A stretch of DNA of 64,000 bases from Bactrocera neohumeralis (lineage: Eukaryota; Arthropoda; Insecta; Diptera; Tephritidae). The notes beneath the pieces are model-generated. The model made no database searches and was not told where the DNA came from. It saw nothing but the letters and a program-made list of their open reading frames with translations. Below are positions 51,288 through 61,774 of the stretch, piece by piece. Each line of letters opens with the position of its first letter. The first letter of the stretch is position 1. The stretch lies in the NCBI RefSeq assembly GCF_024586455.1, contig NC_065921.1, positions 14,229,401 through 14,293,400 of the forward strand. Reading direction: 5' to 3'. The translations under genes were made by a program, and so were the position numbers.

Positions 51288-51390
51288 GCCGAAACTTGCC
51301 AAAATTGGACTTTCCGAATGGACCACCTAAGACGCAGCCGCGGTCAACATTTAAATGAAATTATCTTCAAAAAGTAAATGTTACGTTTCA
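51288..51390 (+). mobile_element. Short fragment of the 60-61 kb mariner 3' end
   Basis: About 103 bp nearly identical to the 3' coding end of the foldback mariner at 60.2-61.2 kb: GGCCGAAA, then AAAATTGGACTTTCCGAATG, GACCACCTAAGACGCAGCCG and CTTCAAAAAGTAAATG. It has two deletions of about 12 bp, after GGCCGAAA and after AAGTAAATG. At the one informative position near 51,360 (GAAATTATC) it agrees with the left arm of the foldback, not the right. No inverted repeat end is present. Confidence 0.9.
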
Positions 51391-52424
51391 GCTATGCCGA
51401 CATGTCGGCTGTCGTGTTGCAGAAAAAGTGCAACAACAGCAACAACTATGATGCCTATGCATAACTAATGAGAAGTAGATGAAGAAGAAGAAGAGGCGCT
51501 GTGTGGCGAAGATGAAGTGAAGAGGGTTAAAAAGACGCACTCATTCATGCCTAAAACGCAAATTATACTTGCTCGGTGGCATAAATGCAACGCACACATG
51601 CAAGTGTATGTGTTTGTGGCTGCTAACGTTGTTGACTTGCAACAACAGTTATGTTTGTGGCATGAAAACGACGGCAAATAAACAGGCTGTCAGTGCAAGA
51701 AACAGGCAAGCGGCAGTGTTGCAAGACCAAGCGGCATATGTGTGAGGCAGGGCAGCTATTTGCAGCAGCTGTGCACACTCATAAACACACACATACAAGC
51801 ATGTATGCACTCCAAATACTCACATGCAGCATTGTGGCAAAATTAAGTTGTGAAAATTGAAAAATTGTACACTTTACAACAACAAGGCTGGTGGAGACTA
51901 AGCTACTGCTGCGGATATGAAGCTACAAATGCAGCGCTGTGTGTGCGCTTGGCATGTAAATGTAATAGAGGCTGTGTTGCAAGTTGAGTTTGTGCTAGTG
52001 CGGCAGCATCTGCCGCCACTGCCGATGATGCTAGTGATGATGACGCTGATAATCTGGCCGAAAATTGTGCCCTCACATCGCAAGTGTGTGTGCGAGCTTT
52101 ATATCTATTTGCATGTGTATGTTTGCCTGCAAGTGGTGTGGCAAGTTGGTGCTATTTGCTGAATATGCGCTCATATTTGACTAAATTAAGCAGTAAATTG
52201 CAGTCAAGTTGGCGAGAATGAAGCGATTTGAACTGGCAATTTTCGGTAAGTGTTTTTTGAAAATTATTTGTTGTTCTTGTTGTTGTGTTTTTGGTTGTTT
52301 AGTTGAAAATGATGCAGCAAAATGTATGAAATAGGACGGTGTATACTAAGGATACTCGTGTGTGGCATATTTAATATTTGATAATTATTAAAAGTTATTG
52401 TTGTGTGTGATAGCAGAATTTTAA
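51391..52424. other. Non-coding apart from a possible exon
   Basis: Balanced composition with ATGTGTGTGCG runs. No clear coding sequence other than the very short candidate exon listed separately. Confidence 0.5.
52218..52245 (+). CDS. Possible first coding exon (start of a secretory-type protein)
   Basis: An ATG with A at -3 opens MKRFELAIF. After the first base of the tenth codon comes a strong splice donor, G|GTAAGT (52,245-52,251), followed by T-rich intron-like DNA. A short basic then hydrophobic start fits the beginning of a signal peptide. Against it: the piece is only 28 bp of coding sequence, matches of this quality arise by chance, no TATA or initiator is clear upstream, and I find no matching downstream exon in the 11.7 kb that follow (fly introns can be longer). 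I do not recognise the protein. Confidence 0.15.
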
Positions 52425-52429
52425 TAAAG

Positions 52430-53030
52430 ATCAGTGTTGCCACACTTTTAAAAAAATTATATTTTTATAAATAAAATATTTTTTACTTGCAAAATTTATG
52501 TCAGGTGGCCACACCACTTTTATTTCCTTTGAATTCTATGCATTATTGTTTATACTCATATTTCAAAAATTAATTAAAAATTATAGTTATGTTATAGTAG
52601 TATACCTATGTGTATATGTATATATGTACATACATACATATGTACAATAAAGGGTGGCAACTCTGATTTTTTTAAATTTTAGTTTTCAACTTCTTTGACC
52701 AATAAACCGTTAAAATATTCTTACTACAAAAAAGTAAAAAAAATTGTACTTGCAAATTTATGCCAGGTGGCAACGCCATTTTAATGTAAATAAGAGTTTC
52801 CGTTATTGCTTTTTTTTTAATTTAACGTGACATAATCCGTTTAAATATAGGTGAAATATTATTTCTATATTGAAAATATGTGGCAACGCTGGATATAGTT
52901 TTTAGTTCACTTAAAAATATTATAACTTTTAAATATATTATTTTTGAAAGATTTTGATTGCACAACGCATTTGATTGCCCATTAATAATTGTTGGCTGTA
53001 AAATATACTAAGTGGCAACACTTTAAAAAT
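52430..53030. repeat. Degenerate repeat with GTGGCAAC core, third cluster
   Basis: Plus-strand cores GTGGCCAC or GTGGCAAC occur near 52,504, 52,652, 52,765, 52,880 and 53,012; an inverted GTTGCCAC lies at 52,434. Spacings are 113-148 bp. Two units begin TTTATGTCAGGTGGC or TTTATGCCAGGTGGC. The surrounding sequence is otherwise poorly conserved. Confidence 0.7.
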
Positions 53031-53294
53031 TTATATTTTTTATTTAACGTGTAATAAGTATACATATATGTATACTGTAAGTTTTTCACCCGTCTCCTCA
53101 AATTAAGAATTTATTAACTCTAGCCTAGAAATCTTTAAACGTTCTAGTCTTGAAAGTTTTGAAGGTAAGGACCTAAACAATAACTACATAACTGGTTATC
53201 GGTGAGTTATGCTTGAATATTTTTTTTTCAGATAGACATCCATTTTAATAACCAATATTTTTACCCGATTCTTAGTTGGGCACTAATCTTGAAA

Positions 53295-53560
53295 ATAAAT
53301 ATAAGTCGCTAGATGGCGCTGATTGGATTGGAACATTACTACGTATCCACTAGAATGTGATTTGGATATACAAAATGGTTTATGTGGATAATCCAAAAAA
53401 CAATAATAATTTCTTAGCCGCTTCATATGCGTCCGAAAAATAAATATGATTCAACAGATGGCGCTTGAACTCCGCGCTAGCTACTTATTAAAGACTCACT
53501 TACTGGCACTTGGTATGTGTAACTACAGTACTGAGGTTTATGTGAATATGTAGTTCCATT
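53295..53560. repeat. Two-copy repeat with AGATGGCGCT
   Basis: AGATGGCGCT occurs at 53,311-53,320 and 53,456-53,465 on the same strand. Each is preceded by GAAAA(A)TAAATAT about 20 bp upstream and followed 67-78 bp later by GGTTTATGTG(G/A)ATA, indicating an old ~145-bp tandem duplication. Confidence 0.7.
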
Positions 53561-53580
53561 AGGATTTTGAAAAAAATAGT

Positions 53581-56020
53581 TGGTAAAACATTTGTCTAGC
53601 TGTCGCTGTCTGTTGTCAAAAAAAATTGTTTGAGCCCTTCCATCCTAAAAATGTCACTTTTTTCTGCTTGAAAATTTTCGAAAATTTTATTTTCCTTATA
53701 TCCGAAAATTATCTTTCTGCCTTTTTACACATAAAACCTTAGAAATTTATCACGCTGTTACTTAGCGTCATTTCTACCCTCTCACCAAAGCTGTTTGTGT
53801 GCTCTTACTTGCCACTAATCAGCAAACTTTCCGCCTGCGTTAACATTTCAATTTCAGTCCCGTTTCTGTCGCAATTTCAATTTCAATTTTCCACAACAGA
53901 TACTGGGGTAAATATGCTTACCCACTATACTATATAATATACAGATGTTTGTATATGTGACAACTAAGAGATTGCAAGCGAAAAGTTACTCCTATTGAGC
54001 ACGGCGCTTGCAACTTGCAATTACAGTGGAAAGCGAAACTTTTTCCCACACAACTGACTAATAAATTTCGTAATCATTCAATTTGCCGATATATATTCAT
54101 ATATGTATGTGTGTGTGAGTATATAAGACTTCTTGCTGAGCATATGAACGCACAAGGGTTTAAAACTGCAAGGATATGCGTTGCATGCAACTTGGCTGCT
54201 GTAAACTGTTGCAAAAGTGGATTACCACTTGCGGCATGCTTTTCCATATACTTTAACACTTATTTATACATAATGTATAACCATTATATATATTTCTGAA
54301 AATAAAATAGACTTTCCAGCCTTCATAGCGCACACATGTGTCAGGCTCTGCAGCTGAAGCGCACACTCAGCGTCAAGTGTGAACTTTCATGCAATTTTCT
54401 GGCTGCTGCCAATGAAGGTTGATGGTGTCGCTGATGATAAGTCGAAGTTGATGTTGCTTTAGTGTTAAGGCGGAAAGTTTACATATATTTCTAAGCAAGC
54501 AAGCATGCACCGGAAGGATAACGAAGTAAGTCGATGTGTTGCAAGCAATCGAAGTTGCAATAAAAAAGAAACGCAGAGTGTGGCAAGTGCATATGAGGCG
54601 TGTAGCTGATAAAAGCTGAGAAAAAGAAGCGTCAGTAGAAAGACAGACAAACAGGCTTTGCCATAAAGCGGGTGGCGGAGCAGCTAAAGCATGAAAGGAT
54701 AAGCATATCAGCTTCTGGATGTGTGTGTTTCAGTGTCTTATAAGTGCATGCTTTGAAGATTTGCGGCACGCTTTAATGAAGTTTGGCAGAAGTTTAATGG
54801 GAAGCAGGATTTTTCAATTTGCTTAAAAACTTTGTGGAAGCATGTTTAACGGCAACGCTATGTATGAGTGGGAGTGAGAGTTTAACAAGATTTAGAAACT
54901 CGACGCCAACCAATTTATTTCCATGCAACATACACATATTTATGGAAAGCGCCTCACTGTTCTTCCTTTCTGCTCGCAAAGACTTTGAGCTCCTTGACTG
55001 ATTTTTAAGAGTCCACAAAGTGCGCATGCGGTTCATTTGCCACTTGTCGCCGCTTAGCTTGCCACAAATCGAATTAGGCACAGCGGAAGGGAAAAAAGCG
55101 CGTCTCAAAACCACAGGGTATTAACCAAGCAGGCTGCCACAAACGCCAGCAGTTACAGCCAACAAATGAGACAGCGGGAGCAACTGTTTAGGCTGTGGGC
55201 GCGTCTCTCCTGTGCCAACTGGGAGACCGCGAGCGTTTCTACTATCACTTTCTATGCGTCTCGCCGGAAGCAGCTTAACAAATCTACGTGGCTGCCACAT
55301 CAAAGGGAATTTTTAAGAAACTAACGCAAAAAGCGTGAGCGCACAACTGGCAAGGGAGTGAGAGTGCCCAGAGCGACGCAGTGCGGTGCTGGTTTGTGGT
55401 GCAAAAGAAATCTTGTAAACTGCCGCAACAAATTACTATAAATTGAAAATGGAAATTTGCTAAATTGAAAAAGTAATCAGGGGAAAAGAAAGCGGCGGCG
55501 AAAGTGCGCACAGCAGATTAGCGCTATGAAAAGGGAAATATGAGGTTAAGGAAAGCCAGAAATGCGAAGGCCGGAAAGCTGTTTGGCAGGAAACGCCAAA
55601 CGACGATGATATGCGTAGAAGTGAAGGCATAAAAGGGCGCGGTGTTATAACGGTTGCAAGAAAAAGGCATTGTGAGCGACATAAAAGGGAAAGGTAAGGC
55701 TGTGAAAAGGCAAGTAGAAGGGTCTGCTACCTTTGGGAAGGGAAACTTGCAAAATCTTGTTGAAGTTAAAGCCATTAACTAAATTTGAAATGAACCACAA
55801 TGTAAATATGGAGGCCAATCTTAAAAAGGTTTTAAAATTCGCATTTAAATTATTGATAATGTGGAAAAAGAAAATTATGTGCAGAAAGGATGTAGCTAAA
55901 TTAGCCAAATAAATTCTATTTATTTCTTGAATGAAAGACTCTTAAATTTTCAAATAAACTTTTTACATTTCAGAACTCTAAAATAGAAATTGTATATTAA
56001 AATAGTTACTAGAGCTTAAA
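53581..56020. other. Non-coding, no gene recognised
   Basis: 54.3-55.8 kb is A/G-rich on the plus strand with many AAGG and GAAAGG words, which makes long Phe/Ser/Pro-rich frames on the minus strand. No motif, start or splice pattern supports them. Confidence 0.55.
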
Positions 56021-56024
56021 GCTC

Positions 56025-56960
56025 CGAAGGGTCATAGTACATATTTATATATAAAATTTTCCCCAAAAAGGTTAATTGCGTTTTATTTAGTATTCAATGC
56101 CAGAATCTTTGAGAAACTTTACAAAAAGCTTAAAAGCTTAATTTGTTTTTTTTTAACTCGTTTCATACTGTGTTCTATTTCAGGAGTAAGCGAGCTACAT
56201 TAGTAAGTGATGTTGTTATTAAAAATTCCTTCGGCACCAAACGAGCTTTTCCAAGCTTTTTGTATATTGACTATGCTTTTTCTTAAAGTAAGAAGTAAAT
56301 CATATAATGTTTAAAAGTTGCTGCCTGAAAGAAAGAGGTCTTAAAAAAGTAACGCCAACTTCAATAAGCTTACATTTAAAAGATGACGCCAAAATAAAAA
56401 TTGTTTCCAAAAACCAATGAGCTTTTCTGAACTTTTTATACATTGATTACGCTTTTTCTTAACTAAAGAACTAAAGAATAGAAGTTTAAAATTTGTTACC
56501 GAAAAGAGAGAGGCCTTCATTTAGAAGAGATTAATAAACTAAGAAATTCCTTTCAAAGCTCAGGAGCTTTTTTGTTCTTTTTATGGATGATTTTTTACCT
56601 AAAGACAGGACTATTTAAAAAACTTCGTTTCAAGGCAAAGAGCTTCATTTGAATATTGCGTTTTCGAAAAAAAAAAATTGTAGAGCAAAAAGCTTTTGGG
56701 AGCTTTTTTCATTTACTTATAACAGTGTAATGAGAGTACTTTCAAATAAATGGCCATGACTGCGGTTTTTCTTAAATAATTAACTAATAATGGAAGTTTA
56801 AAATTTGTTACTTAAAAGGGAGAGGCTTTCGTTTAAAAGAAAATGACAAAATAAAAAACTGCTTTGAAAGCTCATGAGTTTTTGAGCCTTGTAACAGTAA
56901 AAGAGAGTACTTTCAAATAAATGGCCAATTCTTGTGAGAGTAATATTTTATCTGTAAATA
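56025..56960. repeat. Degenerate tandem repeat with GAGCTTTT and GAGAGGC blocks
   Basis: Blocks such as GAGCTTTTCCAAGCTTTTTG or GAGCTTTTCTGAACTTTTTA occur near 56,242, 56,419, 56,561, 56,698 and 56,872. Alternating blocks AGTTTAAAATTTGTTAC and GAGAGAGGC(C/T)TTC(A/G)TTTA occur near 56,320, 56,480 and 56,790. Steps are about 137-177 bp. Old and diverged. Confidence 0.75.
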
Positions 56961-56964
56961 TCAT

Positions 56965-59125
56965 CTTCCTTGTGCAGAGAATTATTCAAGGCAATTTAAA
57001 AGATCCATTGAGTTCCAAGAAAAATGTTAGATAACCAAACTTTGTTAAGTCAAGAAAGAGCAAATGGGTAGATTAATATATATTCACTGACTATCTGCAC
57101 ACATTTAGAAGTATTTCTAGGCAATGAAAGAGGGTCACAGCTTGCTTTATAAACTTTTTCTCAGTCCAGCAAGTTAGGGTCAGAAACTTCGTTTTCTTTT
57201 ACATTGCTTTTAAACTTATTCTTTGCGAAAAGACAGACGAATATAAGATTTCCATAACAGAGACGCACATTGCCTCCACTGAGGTCTCTCTCTAAATTAT
57301 ACACACACGTTGTCACAATCACACTCGCTTAACTGCCGCAGCTGCAGGACTGTTAATTTACTTGTGGGCTTTACGCATTTTCCAATTTTCACACAGAAAA
57401 ACGTTGAGAAACGAAAATTACATTTGCCCAAAGGCATTGATTTTGAAAGGTGTCACTTAGACTGAGACCCACAAATGAAAAGGGAATATTCTAAAAATTG
57501 TACACAACCTGCTTTTATTTGTGAATTCCTCCCCTTCAAACGCGTCTGCGGCGTGCGGAAATTACATTCGGTCCAGCCTGCGGCTGTGCAGTGATAAGCC
57601 ACAGAAGGCAACTCGACTTGACTTAGCTCAGCTCAGTTTTGCTTAAAAGTGCTGTGAGCACCAGCAGTCACCTAGCAACCATTTCAACTTCCTTTAGTCC
57701 ATATTACCAACATTACTTTACTTTCCTGTGTGGCGCTTTGGGACATACGCGGCGTGTATTGCCTACGCCTTTGCCACTTATGCTATATCCTCCACACTTT
57801 TCTTCAGATTTACGCATTTTGTGCCGAGCGATATGAGTGGAATGGTTAGAAAAGGTCGTAAGCATTGACTGAATGTGGCCCAAGTCAGGTAATTGGATTA
57901 GTGTCAATGTGTGTGTGACATTGTGTGCAGTTGTGCGCTTGCCTTAGGTGTTAGCTTCAGAGGCTTTTAGGCGCAAATTCATACTTGAGCGGGTATCGGG
58001 ATGTGTGGCAAAGCATTTCCACAGAAAGCATAATTGTGAAGTTGCCTTATTGATAGAAGTTGTTAGACGCGTGAGAATATAATCGACTTTGCAATAACTA
58101 AATAGAAATATTTAAGCACATTCTGAATAAAGCATTTATAGCGCCACAATGTAGGCCACTTTATATGTTCTATTGCTTATAGTGTTTGAAATTTACGATT
58201 TTTTTGTGATATTTCATATATTATGTTAAGTTGGTTAACAGTTGAAGCTTTAGCGCATTTAAAATCTCAGTTAAATTCTTTCCTATACAAACCCTTCTTA
58301 TGAAACTTTTCTCTTATCAAATTTAAAAAATCTTTTTTTACCTTTCAACAGCCTTTATTAATTTCACAACTCATAGCTTTTCTTCCTGTACCTCATTCTC
58401 TTCAAATTTTTCGTTTTAGCTTCTCCCACATGACATATTATAGCGTTCCTTATCCGTCCACTTCGTTCCTTGCCTTTCCCACACGCAAGCACACATGGCA
58501 CAGTTAAGCTTGATACCTTCAAATCCCTTTTTGTTCTGTGTTTTTTTTTTCGTTTTTCATTTCCCGCATTCCCTTTTGTTCTCTTCTGGTTGCCATGAAA
58601 ATGATATTTTCATAATCAGATAAGTAGAGTAAATTTTTTAATGAAAATGGCATTACTTAAGGACACATTCAGAGCATTGCGGTATTATTGGGTTTTATTG
58701 TGTTCCTGGCGTAAGTCAAGAGTATTGTTTTCGGCAGCTTGTCAATGCTTTTGTGGCTTTGACTTATTTTTGAGGACATTTATCGGCTTTGCAAAACGTT
58801 TTTTGTATTTTTACGGCATGTGTATACTGCCAGATCTGTATATACTATTATATAAAAAGAGATTTTATGTACTTTGTAATTTATAAATGAAACGATATTT
58901 TGTTTCAAATTATATTTTACTATTTCGTGGGCTTACGCTTATATTAATGCTACGCTCAATGAACCAAATTAAATTGGATTGCTTAGCACATGTACCGAAT
59001 ATTGCTGGCAATATTAGTTGCACAGCTGTTTGCAAAAAGCTTAATGATAGTAAAGAAGATTTAATTGTAGGGGTGCTGTCAAAAAAATAATAAAGTAATA
59101 CGAATCATGCAAAAGTAAACATATT
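56965..59125. other. Non-coding, no gene recognised
   Basis: AT-rich with a GC-balanced part at 57.5-58.0 kb. Frames up to 81 codons (58,641-58,886 and 58,887-59,090) have no recognisable domain. Confidence 0.55.
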
Positions 59126-59129
59126 TATT

Positions 59130-59500
59130 TCCTATTTCGTAACGAAATTAAATTTACGTACCCTAAAATCGCTGAGAATTGAAAATTTATGTGTTGAATG
59201 GTAAAATATTGTACTTGCAATTGCCAATTTTCAGAAAAAAAAAATAAAAATTGTACCTATTTTGTACCGAAATTCAAATTAAATATCGTAAATTTGACGA
59301 AAAATTAAGATTTCTGTGTTTAGTAGTAAAAATACTAATATGTGCACACATATTTCAATTTTCAAAAACGTGTAAAAATTGTATCCGTTTTGTACCTGAA
59401 AACTGAAAATATTTCTGTTGAAAACGGAATTTTGCATTTTCGTATTACTATTTTCAAAAGAAAGTGTACCTATTCTGTTTCATAATTCAATTTACGAAAA
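59130..59500. repeat. ~120-bp degenerate repeat with TTTTGTACC words
   Basis: ATTGTACCTATTTTGTACCG at 59,258, ATTGTATCCGTTTTGTACCT at 59,376 and GTGTACCTATTCTG at 59,463, plus an earlier TTTACGTACCC near 59,152. Each is preceded by CAATTTTCA(G/A)AAA or a similar tract. Spacing is about 90-120 bp. Confidence 0.65.
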
Positions 59501-59530
59501 ATCTTTGTTGCGAAAAGTGTTGTGTAAGTA

Positions 59531-60055
59531 CAGGGTGGCGCAAAAGATATCAGAAGCTATATATTTTGCAATTGACCTCTAATGTCAGTTCTGTTTTGAC
59601 AATTGTGTAGTAAACACATGCGAAATACACGTAAATATGCAATGGCACGCTAACTGCGTGCCACAACCGATATGCTGAAGGATGCATTTCCCGGGCGCCT
59701 AATTTCCCGTTTTGGAGATTTATACTGGCCAGCTAGATCGCCTGATTTGACACCCCCAGACTTCTTTTTGTGGGGCGTTTTGAAGTCGCGGGTTTATGTC
59801 AACAAGCCTCAGACTCTTGCGGCTCTGAAAGATAATATCCGTCAAGAGGGCCTATCGCCGGAAGTTCTGGCCAAAGTGATGGAAAATGCCATAAAAAGGG
59901 CTCAAATGACAATCAACTGTGGCAGCCACTTACATAATATCATATTCTCGACTTGATGTAAAAAAAATTAAAATACCAAATAAAAATAATCCACAAGCAG
60001 AATCAAAATTTTTAATTTTCCAAAAAACATCGGAAGGTCATTTTTGCGTCACCTG
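59531..60055 (+). mobile_element. Internally deleted Tc1/mariner-superfamily element
   Basis: The 5' end CAGGGTGGCGCAAAAG (59,531-59,546, preceded by TA) pairs with the inverted 3' end CAGGTGACGCAAAAA (complement of 60,041-60,055, followed by TTATA), with one gap and two mismatches over about 15 bp. The interior is 525 bp against roughly 1.2-1.3 kb for a complete element of this type. About 140 bp of leader joins directly to the last quarter of the transposase, so this is a deletion derivative that could move only with transposase supplied in trans. Confidence 0.85.
59672..59956 (+). pseudogene. Transposase C-terminal fragment in the 59.5-kb element
   Basis: A 94-codon open frame with WPARSPDLTPPDFFLWG at about residues 19-35, the block carrying the third catalytic acidic residue of Tc1/mariner transposases (the D of LTPPD). 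It continues with KSRVYVNKPQTL, an EVLAKVMENAIKR helix and the C-terminal GSHLHNIIF. The DNA-binding domains and the first two catalytic aspartates are missing. Upstream in the same frame a stop is followed by RATTDML, so the ATG at 59,672 is internal and not the native start. It is related to but clearly different from the DD41D copy 1 kb downstream. Confidence 0.85.
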
Positions 60056-60338
60056 TTATATATTATAATCTCCAAAAAAAGATGCAAAAACTATATCTAT
60101 ACCGAAAATAAATATTATATAAAGTTAAGGGGGGTAAGGTTTGTTTCGTCGAAAAAAGACCTTTTTTCGTGAATTTTTTTAGAAAAAATTATTGCTGTAG
60201 ATTTATTTTACTTATTATTATATGAAAGTATCGGGTGATTTTTTAAGAGCTTGATAACTTTTTTTAAAAAAAAAAACGCATAAAATTTGCAAAATCTCAT
60301 CGGTTCTTTATTTGAAACGTTAGATTGGTTCATGACAT

Positions 60339-60581
60339 TTACTTTTTGAAGATAATTTCATTTAAATGTTGACCGCGGCTGCGTCTTAGGTGGTCCATTC
60401 GGAAAGTCCAATTTTGGGCAACTTTTTCGAGCATTTCGGCCGGAATAGCCCGAATTTCTTCGGAAATGTTGTCTTCCAAAGCTGGAATAGTTGCTGGCTT
60501 ATTTCTGTAGACTTTAGACTTGACGTAGCCCCACAAAAAATAGTCTAAAGGCGTTAAATCGCATGATCTTGGTGGCCAACT
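60339..60581 (-). pseudogene. Second copy of the DD41D transposase C-terminus, inverted
   Basis: The left arm encodes on the minus strand WPPRSCDLTPLDYFLWGYVK, then a KPATIPALEDNISEE helix region, AEMLEKVAQNW and the terminal GQHLNEIIFKK. Unlike the right arm it has no deletion, so this is the better-preserved C-terminus. A 165-codon frame runs on upstream into 60,836, but there it merely reads the antisense of the central segment and is not transposase. Confidence 0.85.
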
Positions 60582-61046
60582 GCCCATGCATCCCGAAAAA
60601 TGCACTGTTTGGTGTGGTTTGTACGCTGGTGGAATCATTGGACCGTATTTTTTCAAAGATGCTGTTGGACGCAACGTTACGGTGAATGGCGATCGCCATC
60701 GTTCGATGCTAACAAACTTTTTGTTGCCAAAATGGAAGAACTGAACTTGGTTGACATGTGGTTTCAACAAGATGGCGCTACATGCCACACAGCTCGCGAT
60801 TCTATGGCCATTTTGAGGGAAAACTTCGGAGAACAATTCATCTCAAGAAATGGACCCGTAAGTTGGCCACCAAGATCATGCGATTTAACGCCTTTAGACT
60901 ATTTTTTGTGGGGCTACGTCAAGTCTAAAGTCTACAGAAATAACAGAAATTCGGGCTATTCCGGCCGAAATGCTCGAAAAAGTTGCCCAAAATTGGACTT
61001 TCCGAATGGACCACCTAAGACGCAGCCGCGGTCAACATTTAAATGA
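60582..61046 (+). pseudogene. DD41D transposase, catalytic part (broken)
   Basis: The plus strand reads MHPEKCTVWCGL from about 60,586, then GGIIGPYFFKDA and NVTVNGDRHRSM. A frame change near 60,720 leads to MEELNLVDMWFQQDGATCHT, RENFGEQFISRNGPVSW and PPRSCDLTPLDYFLWG. Exactly 41 residues separate the aspartate of QQDGA from that of LTPLD. This is the DD41D spacing reported for rosa elements, a basal mariner group from tephritid flies. Past KSKVYRN a 38-bp deletion shifts the frame and destroys the C-terminus. The first catalytic aspartate and both DNA-binding motifs lie in the missing upstream half. The frames and spacing are seen directly; the group name rests on the spacing. Confidence 0.85.
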
Positions 61047-61774
61047 AATGATCTTCAAAAAGTAAATGTCATGAACCATCTAACGTTTCAAATAAAGAAC
61101 CGATGAGATTTTGCAAATTTTATGCGTTTTTTTTTAAAAAAAGTTATCAAGCTCCTAAAAAATCACCCGATAGAACATTTGAAGGATACTTAAAAAAAGT
61201 TTTATCGAAAAATAGCGAGGAATAACGGATTTATAGTCGATCTCTGCAGGCACCTCGAAAAAAAGTTTTTGTGCGGTGACCAGCCCACAGCATCACTGGA
61301 TCATCCGAAAGCAAAAAATTAAAATGCTTTCTTTAGTTTAATAGTTTATCTTTCAACTGACGTCTAGTTTTTTTTAATTTTTCAATTTTCGGTACCATTT
61401 TCAAGCCAAAATAACGATTTTAGATGAAATTTTTGGAAAAACTCGATGTCATTCGAGAGCTATATACATATATGTAGAATATTTGTACAAAATTACAAAA
61501 TTTCAAAACGATCGATGCAGTAGTTTTTTCTGTAGGCTGGTCACCAACTTTAAAAATGACATATTTGGGAAAATCGATTCAAAGTTTTGTACACTCAGCG
61601 CAGGTAGCTAGAGGTACCGTTATTCAACCTGCTGTAACTTCGTTAGTTTTTCTCCGAATGACCTAAAACCTTAACACAACATTCTTGAGATGTTGATGGT
61701 TCAAAAAAAAAAAATTTTAAAAATGAAAAAAAAAGTTGTCAAACCTTAACCCCCCCCCCCCCCCCCCTTAAATA

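Larger units (their letters stand above)
60231..61170. mobile_element. Foldback mariner (DD41D, rosa type) with two inverted 3' ends
   Basis: TA at 60,229-60,230 and 61,171-61,172 flanks a 940-bp unit. Its left arm (60,231-60,581, 351 bp) and right arm (60,861-61,170, 310 bp) are inverted copies of the same mariner 3' end, starting from the tip TCGGGTGATTTTTTA. They are almost identical except for a 38-bp deletion in the right arm (near 60,942) and a few small differences. The 279-bp centre continues the right arm's transposase upstream. The native 5' end, promoter and transposase N-terminus are absent, replaced by the second copy of the 3' end. It sits inside the TTAA element, with TA as target duplication. 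Confidence 0.9.
60129..61767. mobile_element. TTAA-flanked element with G-tract inverted ends, interrupted
   Basis: TTAA at 60,125-60,128 and 61,768-61,771 flanks an element whose ends are inverted: GGGGGGTAAGGTTTG at the left, and CAAACCTTAA followed by a run of 18 C's (61,750-61,767) at the right. Without the nested 940-bp insertion and its duplicated TA it is about 697 bp with no recognisable coding sequence, so it is non-autonomous. A TTAA target site is typical of piggyBac-type elements, but the termini are not the classical piggyBac ones. The C-run is longer than the matching G-run, presumably from slippage. Confidence 0.75.

Noticed and set aside
60339..60836. 165-codon minus-strand frame taken as one protein
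   Set aside because: Only the C-terminal part is transposase; the first half reads the antisense of the central segment because of the foldback structure.
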